From the NCBI GenBank assembly GCA_019638285.1, contig JAHBUB010000026.1:1-51638 (forward strand): a DNA stretch of 51,638 nt, read 5' to 3'. The position numbers were made by a program, and so were the translations under genes. The notes under the pieces were generated by a model that worked only from the letters and a program-made list of their open reading frames with translations, did no database searches and was not told the origin of the DNA. Source of the stretch: Cyclobacteriaceae bacterium (GTDB lineage: Bacteria; Bacteroidota; Bacteroidia; Cytophagales; Cyclobacteriaceae). This document shows positions 1 through 7,689 of this stretch, piece after piece (within the stretch, counting starts at the first letter, position 1; every line of letters starts with the position of its first letter).

Positions 1-56
1 AAAAACTTTTCGCGCCTACTTTAGAATAGAATAAATTAAATCAACTCAAATATAAA

Positions 57-446
57 ATGAAAAAATTACTTACAATTTTCTTACTACTCTTCACCGTTTC
101 TTTATTCACTACATCATGCAAAGATGATGATGACAGTTCAAATCCTGCTGATCTAATAGTTGGATCTTGGCAATTTGTAAGTAGTGTGGCTACAGAATGT
201 ACCAATCCTGCTGACAATGAAAGTGATACATGCACTACAAATTGTGAAATCACAATCTTTACAAAAGATACAGTGACTTTTGCAGGTGATACACCTGAGC
301 CATACTCGATGGATGGCAACAAGATTACATTTGGCACAGGATCAGGAGCAGATACTTATGAGCTTTCTATTACTGGATCTACTTTAACAGTAACTGAAAA
401 AGAGCCAGGTGATTGCAAACGAGTGACTACTTTGAAAAAAGTATAG
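57..446 (+). CDS. Lipocalin-like surface lipoprotein
   Basis: A 129-residue lipoprotein. A signal peptide with a long Leu/Phe-rich core ends in a lipobox with Cys21, and the residues after it are KDDDD. In Bacteroidota a Lys/Gln plus acidic cluster right after the lipidated Cys is the lipoprotein export signal that sends proteins to the cell surface, so surface exposure is inferred. The mature part opens with a GSW motif and short beta strands, as in the lipocalin-like lipoproteins common in this phylum. Four Cys cluster around residues 47-65 and one lies near the C-terminus, which may form disulfides. Ligand unknown. A hairpin terminator follows, so the gene is probably monocistronic. Confidence 0.8.
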   Translation: MKKLLTIFLLLFTVSLFTTSCKDDDDSSNPADLIVGSWQFVSSVATECTNPADNESDTCTTNCEITIFTKDTVTFAGDTPEPYSMDGNKITFGTGSGADTYELSITGSTLTVTEKEPGDCKRVTTLKKV

Positions 447-454
447 AGAGAGTC

Positions 455-490
455 AGGGAGTTATTTTTTGGATGACTCCCTAATTTTTTA
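455..490 (+). terminator. Rho-independent terminator after the lipocalin-like gene
   Basis: AGGGAGT (455-461) pairs perfectly with ACTCCCT (475-481) across a 13-base loop. A run of six T follows at 484-489. It lies just after the stop codon at 446. Confidence 0.6.
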
Positions 491-583
491 ATCTCCAATA
501 TTGAAGTTGCCTTGGTCTCTCTATAACTATCAGAATTCCTTGAGGATATTGAAATAAATAAGTCGAAAGCCCTGTTTATAATT

Positions 584-1183
584 ATGAGAATAACCAAGCT
601 TGCTTTACTAGCTGCCTTCCTTTGTGGCTTTCTTGTCAGCCCTCGCCTTCAAGCACAAGACTATAAGAAACTTAGGATAGCCCTGGTGGGAGGCTATGGC
701 ATGCGCGATATGTTTGGTGTGGGCGGATCTGGCGGACCGGTAGTTAGTTTAGAGCCCGCATTTAGAATAACAGACAAAATTTTGATTGGCGCAAGAAGTG
801 AAGCAATGATGCGCGTGCGAAGTCTATCTAAACCTGGCGCACAACTCAACCCGCTTACGAGCTCTATCTCCTGGTCAATGTTTGGTCAGTACTATTTTTC
901 CAAGCGTGTAGTGCGAACCTTTATGGGTGCGGGGGCCGGAGTGGCTACCTTATCACATAGAACCATCACCTATCATCCCGATTTCATAGGGCCCGCAGCG
1001 GACTATGCCGTAGGAGAAAAGCACCCTGTTTATTTTGTCCGATTTGGACTGGAGGCCAGTCATTTTGTTGTAATGCTAGAGTATAATTATGGCCGTGATG
1101 AGCCAGTAACACCTGAACTAGCTATGAAAAACAGCTACGCTGCCATAAAATTGGGATTATTTATTGGTGGAGGTTTTAACTAA
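584..1183 (+). CDS. Small outer-membrane beta-barrel protein
   Basis: A 199-residue secreted protein. A signal peptide of about 24 residues ends near LQA-Q. The rest is made of alternating amphipathic strands with Gly- and aromatic-rich turns (GQYYFSKR, VRFGLEASHF, EYNYGRDE) and ends in a hydrophobic strand, AAIKLGLFIGGGFN, which is the pattern of a small eight-stranded outer-membrane barrel. No enzymatic motif is visible. The frameshifted lipoprotein gene begins 24 bases downstream on the same strand, so the two may be co-transcribed. Function unknown; the call rests on fold pattern rather than recognised family. Confidence 0.65.
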   Translation: MRITKLALLAAFLCGFLVSPRLQAQDYKKLRIALVGGYGMRDMFGVGGSGGPVVSLEPAFRITDKILIGARSEAMMRVRSLSKPGAQLNPLTSSISWSMFGQYYFSKRVVRTFMGAGAGVATLSHRTITYHPDFIGPAADYAVGEKHPVYFVRFGLEASHFVVMLEYNYGRDEPVTPELAMKNSYAAIKLGLFIGGGFN

Positions 1184-1207
1184 TTGAGGTAAACACATCT
1201 ATCGTTA

Positions 1208-1627
1208 ATGAGGCTGAAAATTATTTATCCGCTATTTTCACTTCTGGCACTTGTAGCCTGCAGTGAAAGTGAAGTGGCTAAGCCAGAGCCCACTAAAACC
1301 GATCGCGACCGACTTGGCCTTAAGGGCGATGTAAAGTCGATGGAGTCGGACAGGGAAAAATTTGTGTTTAACGAATTTGGTAATTATACAAGTGAAATTG
1401 TTTGGAGCCCTGATGGTGCGCTTGCAACCAATACTAGATATACATACACCCCTGCCGGACTTGTTGCAAAAAGAATTGGATTGAATAATTCCAGGGTAGA
1501 AAACTTCTCTTACAGAGAAGATGGACAGCTGCTTGAAGAATTGTCCCTGTGGCGTGGCGGCAAATACAATTACAAACTTAGCTACATCTATAACGAATGG
1601 GGTTGCTCACCAGCCAGGTTAGAATAA
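1208..1627 (+). CDS. YD-repeat lipoprotein, N-terminal part (frameshifted)
   Basis: This frame encodes the first 139 residues of what was probably one lipoprotein of about 525 residues. It has a signal peptide with lipobox LVAC (Cys18), then tyrosine-rich beta repeats of the RHS/YD type (FNEFGNYT, YTYTPAGL, FSYREDGQL, YIYNEWG). Reading then runs into a stop at 1627, while the same repeat pattern continues without a break in another frame from 1597. Adding one G to the GGGG run at 1599-1602 would join the parts as NEWG-LLTSQVRINADG. Either this is a sequencing or assembly indel or the gene is newly broken. Function unknown. Confidence 0.75.
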   Translation: MRLKIIYPLFSLLALVACSESEVAKPEPTKTDRDRLGLKGDVKSMESDREKFVFNEFGNYTSEIVWSPDGALATNTRYTYTPAGLVAKRIGLNNSRVENFSYREDGQLLEELSLWRGGKYNYKLSYIYNEWGCSPARLE

Positions 1628-2784
1628 ATGCAGACGGATCGGAATCGGTTCAGCTTCGGAATAATTATAACGAGAAAAAGCAATTAAGAGATAAGGAAAT
1701 TTATTCTGGAGGTAAATCCGCTATCTACGCGTATGAATACGATGAAGTAGGAAATGTGATCCGGGCACTTGAGCATATTGATTTCCAGTATGAGTATGAC
1801 AGCCGTGGTAATAAAATTGTAGAGCGTGGGTATAATCTAAATGGGTCTTTTAGGTTTAAATACACATTCAAATTCAACGATAGCGACCAACTCGTAGAGC
1901 GAGCGGAGTACAATGGAGGAGATGAAATTATTTCCGTTTACGAGTATAAATATGACGTGGCAGGAAATGAAGTAGAACAAAATTATTTTGCTCCGCTAGG
2001 TCATCTCGAATTTAAGTATGTGCGCACCTACGATAACAATAGCAACCTGATGCGTTCAAGTTACTTTGAGGGAAACTTTAAATCCCCCCAATCATTTGAA
2101 AGTTATGTATATGATAGCAAAAACAACTGGGTTGAAAAGAAGAATGCACAGGGAGCGGTGGAAAAAAGAGTACTCACTTATTTCCATGAAGAAGTAAAAA
2201 GGGAATTGCCTCCAGGTTCAATAGACGCTGGAAACCCAAAAAATATAATCGACTGTTACGTGCTTTTGTCGGGTAACCATGGCCTAACCGAAATTATATC
2301 TGTGAAAAGCGCAGGAGAAACATTTACCAATTCCAGCGGGGGCGAGACTACCCTAATAAACAAGAATGTAGCCGGTGGCTACTTTGAAGTGGGTAATTCA
2401 AGTGGCATCGAAAAGCGACAAACGCAATATGTGCAGTGGAATCTCCCAGGTGGCGATGTGCTGTTAGGTGTAAATGAAATCCTTTACCTAACTGAGACCT
2501 TACCAATAACCGAATCGGTAGCATTTTATAAGATAAGTAAAGGAGAATGGAAGTCTACCGATGTGGGCATACTAACCGCCATTTCAAGCGAAGCGGAGCG
2601 AACACGATTTTTTGAAACTCAGTTGGGAAAAAATAACCATGAACTGTTTTACTTGCTTCAGTTACCTGAAAAAGGAAAAGACATAAGCCTGAAGATTATT
2701 GATTTGGAGGAAGCATTACTTAATGACAAAACCTTTGCAAAGGAAGTTATTTTAAAATGGGAGGAGGGTTCTTTCAAACAATGA
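1597..2784 (+). CDS. YD-repeat lipoprotein, C-terminal part (frameshifted)
   Basis: This continues the preceding lipoprotein in a different frame. The first ~200 residues hold YD-type repeats (YAYEYDEVGNV, FQYEYDSRGNK, YEYKYDVAGNE, YVYDSKNNW), similar to RHS repeats but lacking an RHS core or toxin domain. The remaining ~190 residues are a separate beta-rich segment I do not recognise. The fragment has no signal peptide of its own, so reinitiation at the ATG at 1597 would leave it in the cytoplasm. That makes the split gene non-functional unless the shift is an artefact. A strong hairpin follows the stop codon. Confidence 0.7.
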   Translation: MGLLTSQVRINADGSESVQLRNNYNEKKQLRDKEIYSGGKSAIYAYEYDEVGNVIRALEHIDFQYEYDSRGNKIVERGYNLNGSFRFKYTFKFNDSDQLVERAEYNGGDEIISVYEYKYDVAGNEVEQNYFAPLGHLEFKYVRTYDNNSNLMRSSYFEGNFKSPQSFESYVYDSKNNWVEKKNAQGAVEKRVLTYFHEEVKRELPPGSIDAGNPKNIIDCYVLLSGNHGLTEIISVKSAGETFTNSSGGETTLINKNVAGGYFEVGNSSGIEKRQTQYVQWNLPGGDVLLGVNEILYLTETLPITESVAFYKISKGEWKSTDVGILTAISSEAERTRFFETQLGKNNHELFYLLQLPEKGKDISLKIIDLEEALLNDKTFAKEVILKWEEGSFKQ

Positions 2785-2799
2785 GGGTACCTCAATTTG

Positions 2800-2830
2800 C
2801 TTCGTGAAATAGTTTACCCATTTCACAAAG
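2800..2830 (+). terminator. Hairpin after the YD-repeat gene, possible terminator
   Basis: GTGAAAT (2804-2810) and ATTTCAC (2820-2826) form a perfect 7-bp stem with a 9-base loop. CTT (2800-2802) and AAG (2828-2830) extend it past one mismatch. There is no T run after it, so it may be a terminator of a non-canonical kind or an mRNA 3' end stabiliser. Confidence 0.35.
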
Positions 2831-3014
2831 AATTTCACTCTCCCTGCAAAATTACGCTGGCGGCCTTTTATTAGAAATAGTAGGTTAGGATGAGAATACT
2901 TTTGAACCAGGTCACGTAAATTCTGTAAGGGACAAACAGAAATTTCGCTTCAAAAGGAAGAAGAAGTAGTTTGCAACTTGGTGATTTACTTTCTGATCTA
3001 AATTTAAGATAACT

Positions 3015-3629
3015 ATGATAAAATTGAAAAACTTAATTTGGACGGCTTTTGCCCTGAGTTTGTATTCCTGTATGGTAAGTGCTCCGGCAGTGCCAGAAAC
3101 AGAAGTGCGCGTGACTCTGGATGAAAGCGTTGCCATCGAAATTTTTAAGGACAGCGGCACCCGCTTCATTACACTGTACAGCGAAGAGGATTACCGTAAG
3201 GCATTTCTAGATTACCTTAAATCCTCGATGAATGAGAGAAAACTAATTATCGATAATACTAATCCTGTGTTTAGCATTGCTATCACGAAGCTGGAGCTTA
3301 CCGAGATAAGTACCCTGGACACGGTAAGAGATGAAAGATCACCTGATAACGGGAGGGTTTTTGATATCGCCATTGCCAATGGGAAAGTGTCGGGCACGAT
3401 CACGAACTTAGCCACCCAAAAAACAGAAACGTGGACAGCCAATAGGGACAAAAAGGAAAGGCTCACCTCGTTTCAAAGCCCTGCTCAAATTATCAAAGGG
3501 GAGAACAAAGACTTGAATGAATACCGAAAGAAAGACTTTGATAAAAACGAGTTTGTATCCATAGCAGCTCAGTGTGGCCAACAGGCAGCCAAGGAGGTCG
3601 GTAATAGTGTCCGCAGGCAATTGAAATGA
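3015..3629 (+). CDS. Hypothetical lipoprotein
   Basis: A 204-residue lipoprotein with a signal peptide and lipobox LYSC (Cys19). There is no acidic export signal after the Cys, so a periplasm-facing location is more likely than the surface. The mature protein begins with a strand/helix region containing EDYRKAFLDYLKSSM, followed by alternating strands (FSIAITKLELTEI, VSGTITNLATQK) and a C-terminal helix, AAKEVGNSVRRQLK. This resembles small alpha/beta lipoproteins that sit in larger envelope assemblies, but I do not recognise the family. The stop codon overlaps the next start by four bases (ATGA), so the two genes are translationally coupled. A possible promoter (TTG 2978-2980, TAAATTTA 2999-3006) lies very close to the start. 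Confidence 0.7.
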   Translation: MIKLKNLIWTAFALSLYSCMVSAPAVPETEVRVTLDESVAIEIFKDSGTRFITLYSEEDYRKAFLDYLKSSMNERKLIIDNTNPVFSIAITKLELTEISTLDTVRDERSPDNGRVFDIAIANGKVSGTITNLATQKTETWTANRDKKERLTSFQSPAQIIKGENKDLNEYRKKDFDKNEFVSIAAQCGQQAAKEVGNSVRRQLK

Positions 3630-4810
3630 GCCGATCTGTTTTTTTCCTTTTATGCACCGCCCCATTCCTTTGGAATTGTACGGGCAGCACAAACAGTACT
3701 TCATCAATTGATACTGCTGCTGTTGATTCGATTCAATCCGAAGAACCTGTGGCGCTAGATATCTCCTCGCCCCAAAAACTAATTGACTCATTTGTAACGG
3801 AAATGAAAAAATTGAATAGTGAGAGTCCAGATTACACTGTGAATGGTAATACAGTATGGTCAAACGAAAAAATAAGTGCAATCAATTTTTCTGAATCCTT
3901 TGGTAGCTCCAATTATTCCTATGCGTTGCTGTTGAACCCATCTTCTCAAACAAAGGAAACGCCAGATGGAATTGCGGGAGACCGGCTGATTTTTTTCAAC
4001 AAACAATTCGGGTTGGATTTTTCGTTCTATCAAGGTTCATTGGAACTGGTTGCAGATTTGGATAACAATGGTCAGCCAGATTTCCTGCTCAACAATCAAG
4101 CAAATACAAGAAATTACACACAAGGCCGCGTTAGGATATTACTCAATGAAGGACATTATTTATCAGAGGGAGAAGTGGGAGCTTTTTCTGATTTTGAGGA
4201 TGGTGTATGCGAGGGGTCTATCGGTATTTATGAAGAATTAATAGTTGACAACGAAACGAGAAGTGTTGTTGTAAGCCACACGGAGGGGAAAAGAGAGAGC
4301 GATTGCGCTGATTATATCGCTATCAAGTATACAAAGCATTATCAATGGGACAAAGACATAAATAGCTTTCGCTTGAGTGGTGTTGAGTTCCCGGGGCTCA
4401 TCAACAATCCTGTCTTTTCTGCATTGCCTAAAGGTTGGACTCAACTTTGGGAAGACGACAATGAGTGGGTGCGGGGTGAGGTGTCAGATTCTATCAAATC
4501 CCGGTATATTGGAGACGGGGATTACACAGACTACTACACTTGGGATTATAAAGGCATGAATGATATGGGTTTTTACCTTATTGTGGATTGTAAAGATTTG
4601 GGCGGGGGTAATTACCTGGTAATTACGAAGAGTTTTAATTCTTCACCCACTATTGAAAGCTTGCTTGAAGGAGAAAACGAGGAGAATGGACTTCATTATG
4701 AGACGATATCTACAATTGATGCGGAGATAGGCTTGTTCACGATCAATGGCATTCGCTATACATCTAAGCCAGATCGATTCAAATTCGTGACTATGTATGA
4801 AGAAATTTGA
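3626..4810 (+). CDS. Lipoprotein sharing a C-terminal module with the downstream membrane protein
   Basis: A 394-residue lipoprotein; the lipobox LWNC gives Cys18, followed by a Ser/Thr-rich linker. The middle holds a segment with DLDNNGQPDFLL and a nearby RILLNEGHYL, like the aspartate-rich loops of FG-GAP/VCBS-type blades. From about residue 267 to the end there is a module (GWTQLWEDDNEWVR; later FTINGIRYTSKPDRF) that resembles the C-terminus of the membrane protein at 5842-6912. It is coupled by a four-base overlap to the lipoprotein gene before it. Function unknown. The pairing suggests that the two proteins act together or bind the same partner. Confidence 0.65.
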   Translation: MSRSVFFLLCTAPFLWNCTGSTNSTSSIDTAAVDSIQSEEPVALDISSPQKLIDSFVTEMKKLNSESPDYTVNGNTVWSNEKISAINFSESFGSSNYSYALLLNPSSQTKETPDGIAGDRLIFFNKQFGLDFSFYQGSLELVADLDNNGQPDFLLNNQANTRNYTQGRVRILLNEGHYLSEGEVGAFSDFEDGVCEGSIGIYEELIVDNETRSVVVSHTEGKRESDCADYIAIKYTKHYQWDKDINSFRLSGVEFPGLINNPVFSALPKGWTQLWEDDNEWVRGEVSDSIKSRYIGDGDYTDYYTWDYKGMNDMGFYLIVDCKDLGGGNYLVITKSFNSSPTIESLLEGENEENGLHYETISTIDAEIGLFTINGIRYTSKPDRFKFVTMYEEI

Positions 4811-4869
4811 TGGAAATGACTTGACTCAATACATACGATCATTAGAGGTTTCTAAACGAAAAATAAATT

Positions 4870-5808
4870 ATGAAACATACCCTTAGCTACTTTTATTTCT
4901 GCTTATTCCTCTTATCGTTTTCGTGCAGTTCACCAAAAAATAAAAACCAATCCACCGACTCAACACATGTCGATCAATATGAGGTGGCTACTGAGAATGC
5001 TCCCACAGAAGATATGTCGGAAAAACCAAGAGAGGAAGCCCCTCTGCCTGAGAATAAACTGTTGAAGGGAACAGATGAAGTTATTCTGGATGGATACATT
5101 GGTGATCATTATGATATACTGCTCTTGTTGAAAGAGGTGACGCCCGGTCAGTTTGAAGGCAAGTATTTATACAAACGAGTGAATAAATTTATTTCTCTCG
5201 AGGGTCATTTGGAAAACAATGTTTTGCTTTTAACTGAAAGCAATGATAAGGGAGAGATTACCGGTCAATTTACCTGCGATGTTTCTTCTTATCCGCGTAT
5301 TGATGGATCTTGGACTAAGCCCGATGGCAGCGGATCGATGAATCTTTATTTGCATAAGATTATCCCCGTGGGTGTTGAAAACAATAACGGGCAATTTGAG
5401 TTTGGTAAAAAACCAAAAGACGACAAGGGTGAGGTACTGTATAATCTGAATGGAATATTGACCACCTATTATTTAAAAGATGAAGGCGATGGCTGGTCGA
5501 GCGGAGTGTACAAGTGCTTGAATCTGAAGACGGGAGCTTCGTTAAAGTTTGAAGACATTTTTAAGCCTGAATCGAAAAATCAAATCCTGGAGATGATTGC
5601 AACGAAAGTAAAAGAGGCATGTGGCCCACAAGTAGGTGATACCTATTCAGCTGCTGATTATACGTTGGATAATCAGTCTACTCTTGTTACCCGCGAAGGC
5701 ATTCGCTTTATTTCTCCGTGTGAGCGCTCGCAGGGTTATTATCAGGGTGTGTTTACCGTGGATTTTGCTTTTGATGAGTTAAGTGCTTATTTGAAGTATT
5801 CCTATTAA
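4870..5808 (+). CDS. Lipoprotein with a DUF3298/RsiV-like C-terminal half
   Basis: A 312-residue lipoprotein (lipobox SFSC, Cys19) with a charged linker to about residue 60. Residues ~65-165 form an all-beta domain with the pattern LDGYIGDHY, GKYLYKRVNK, GEITGQF, DGSWTKPDGSG, seen in many Bacteroidota lipoproteins. The C-terminal ~120 residues read like DUF3298: LNLKTGASLKFEDIF, a helix, then GIRFISPCERSQGYYQG and FAFDELSAYLKY. DUF3298 is the periplasmic fold of RsiV, the lysozyme-sensing anti-sigma factor. Lysozyme binding here would be an inference only, as no sigma factor lies nearby. It belongs to the same co-directional run, with gaps of 59 and 33 bases. Confidence 0.6.
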   Translation: MKHTLSYFYFCLFLLSFSCSSPKNKNQSTDSTHVDQYEVATENAPTEDMSEKPREEAPLPENKLLKGTDEVILDGYIGDHYDILLLLKEVTPGQFEGKYLYKRVNKFISLEGHLENNVLLLTESNDKGEITGQFTCDVSSYPRIDGSWTKPDGSGSMNLYLHKIIPVGVENNNGQFEFGKKPKDDKGEVLYNLNGILTTYYLKDEGDGWSSGVYKCLNLKTGASLKFEDIFKPESKNQILEMIATKVKEACGPQVGDTYSAADYTLDNQSTLVTREGIRFISPCERSQGYYQGVFTVDFAFDELSAYLKYSY

Positions 5809-5841
5809 TAGTGAATTGGACAATTATAAAATTTTGAATTT

Positions 5842-6912
5842 ATGGTAATCTATCAAAAAGGAAAAACTCCATTCATACTCCGTTTTTTAACCGTATTTAT
5901 TAGCCCAGGGACTTGGATATTATCGGGCTTTGGAGCTGTCATATTCTATTTTGCGGGTACTGAAAAACCGCCTATGTCTACTGGAATGTACATAGTGGCA
6001 GGGATAGTTGCTCTTTTAGTTTACGGTATTATGCACGCCCATTGGGTAGAAGCGGCCACAAAACTCGTACTCATCGAAATCGTTCCTTCTGGTCTTCGTA
6101 TTCAACAATTAAAATACGATACGTTGCATGAGGTGATCATTGAAGCCACTCAATTAGACCTGGCTGCAACTCGTTATCGTTATACCAGACGAAATCAAAA
6201 CACACAGTGCACGCTTATAATATCGAATAAAGATGAAACTCATTCTTTTACAGTATGGGGTGATGAAGAGTTGATAGGCCAGATGTTAGAAAAAATTAGC
6301 GAACAAAAAGTAATTGAATTGCTTGCCAACGAAAACGATTTCATAACGAGATATAAAGAAAATGTGAATTCTGTAAGTACCAAAGTAGCTAACGTAATCG
6401 TATATGGTGTGCGTACAGCCTTGGTGGTTGGTATTGTGATAGGGGGATATACGGCTTATCAAAGTTATGTAGAAGGAGGTTTTATGAGCGAGCTGGTTAA
6501 CGCAATACGGCACTATCAAAATGAAGATGCGACTTCAGAAAATAATAGTGAGGCATATCAGTCGCTAGTGGATTTTCCTAGGAAATGGTTTCCTCTTTTC
6601 GAATCGGAGGATGGTTTGGTGCGCCAGCAGTTGTGTGGTAGTGAAGCACACATTGAGATTTTCGAACGTGATGGAGGCGACATTTGGAGTGAGCACGGTT
6701 ACCAAGATATGTTGGAAGGAGCCATTGTTGATTTTATCACTGAGGGTGACGGTAAATATATACTCACCATTCAATTGGAGAGAGGTAATAGGCGTCAGAT
6801 AACAATATTGACTGTTGATCAGGATAATGAGATTTATACAATAGATGAAAAAACCTATACATCAAACCCTGATTCATTTGTGATAGAGAATGATACGGAG
6901 GAATGTTTATAA
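5842..6912 (+). CDS. Three-TM membrane protein with a lipoprotein-like C-terminal module
   Basis: A 356-residue protein of no family I recognise. Two N-terminal membrane spans (about residues 17-40 and 50-68) precede a ~110-residue domain rich in strands, probably cytoplasmic. A third span follows near residue 190 (VYGVRTALVVGIVIGGYTAY). The final ~110 residues, predicted to be outside, contain FPRKWFPLFESEDGLVR and IDEKTYTSNPDSF, matching in order and spacing the C-terminal module of the lipoprotein at 3626-4810. The layout suggests an inner-membrane protein that presents this module in the periplasm. It starts 33 bases after the previous gene and is followed after 12 bases by the glycan-binding-domain gene. 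Confidence 0.6.
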   Translation: MVIYQKGKTPFILRFLTVFISPGTWILSGFGAVIFYFAGTEKPPMSTGMYIVAGIVALLVYGIMHAHWVEAATKLVLIEIVPSGLRIQQLKYDTLHEVIIEATQLDLAATRYRYTRRNQNTQCTLIISNKDETHSFTVWGDEELIGQMLEKISEQKVIELLANENDFITRYKENVNSVSTKVANVIVYGVRTALVVGIVIGGYTAYQSYVEGGFMSELVNAIRHYQNEDATSENNSEAYQSLVDFPRKWFPLFESEDGLVRQQLCGSEAHIEIFERDGGDIWSEHGYQDMLEGAIVDFITEGDGKYILTIQLERGNRRQITILTVDQDNEIYTIDEKTYTSNPDSFVIENDTEECL

Positions 6913-6924
6913 AAAATTAATACA

Positions 6925-7680
6925 ATGAAAATATTTTGTATTCCTGCATTGTTACTTGTTGGTCAATTTTCATTGGCGCAAGGTTATGAAGGTCATCCTT
7001 GTGCCAAGGGCAGTCTGCTGCTGAAAAGCCTGATGCAAAAAAAGGAGATAAAAGCTGATGTGTATATCAATGGATGTGATCCTGATCGTGGTCAAAGGGT
7101 AAGCTCATTTCTTAATGCCAGTGGAAAGGCACCTATGAGTGTGAAAAACCCAAACTTTAAACCCCCTCCTGATTGGGAAGAGGCCGATGGAGATTATGCG
7201 CATGACAATTGGACATGCATGTATGCTGGGGGAAGTGCGGTTGATGGTAACAAGTCGACAGCCTGGGTGGAAGGAGTTGCCGGTAATGGGGCGGGTGAGG
7301 CATTGATGGTAACACAACTTGACTTGTCGCGTAAGGTGGAAATACTTGCGGGTTTTGGAAAAAGTGCAGCCCTGTTTGCTGCCAACAACCGACCAAAGAC
7401 TATCAATGTACACATAGTAAGGGCTCATCCAGAACCGGGAAGCGCCAGTCAATGTGGTGAAAATTATGATGCATTGAAGTTGATTGCTACTAAAAAGGTT
7501 ACGTTGCGCAATGTCAACGAATATCAACCACTGTCATTACCTATTTTCAAGACGGAAACTTATCCCTATCAAAATGAAGCCTGGGATTATCATTATTGGC
7601 TAATGATTGAAATAATCGATGTTTATCCGGGCAGCAAATACCAGGATACCTGTATTTCGGAAATCAGAAATGTGAATTGA
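6925..7680 (+). CDS. Secreted protein with NADase-type glycan-binding (discoidin-like) domain
   Basis: A 251-residue protein with a cleavable signal peptide ending SLA-Q. Residues ~93-250 carry the signature order of the NADase-type glycan-binding domain, a galactose-binding-like beta sandwich: a DGNKSTAWVEG motif, GNGAGEAL, a GFGKS loop, NNRPKTINVHI, and the C-terminal EIIDVYPGSKYQDTCISEI. In characterised proteins this fold is an accessory carbohydrate-binding module attached to toxins or enzymes. Here the upstream ~90 residues are short, hold three Cys, and show no catalytic domain. It ends the five-gene run starting at 3015 and meets DUF3137 convergently with nine bases between stops. Confidence 0.75.
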   Translation: MKIFCIPALLLVGQFSLAQGYEGHPCAKGSLLLKSLMQKKEIKADVYINGCDPDRGQRVSSFLNASGKAPMSVKNPNFKPPPDWEEADGDYAHDNWTCMYAGGSAVDGNKSTAWVEGVAGNGAGEALMVTQLDLSRKVEILAGFGKSAALFAANNRPKTINVHIVRAHPEPGSASQCGENYDALKLIATKKVTLRNVNEYQPLSLPIFKTETYPYQNEAWDYHYWLMIEIIDVYPGSKYQDTCISEIRNVN

Positions 7681-7689
7681 TTTTTATAT

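Noticed and set aside
1597-2784. A toxin of the RHS/polymorphic type
   Set aside because: The YD-like repeats are present, but there is no RHS core, no self-cleavage motif, no toxin end and no immunity gene.
3408-3881. A 157-codon open frame antisense to the two lipoprotein genes
   Set aside because: It crosses the junction of two coupled genes, has no family pattern, and both sense genes have clean signal peptides and lipoboxes.
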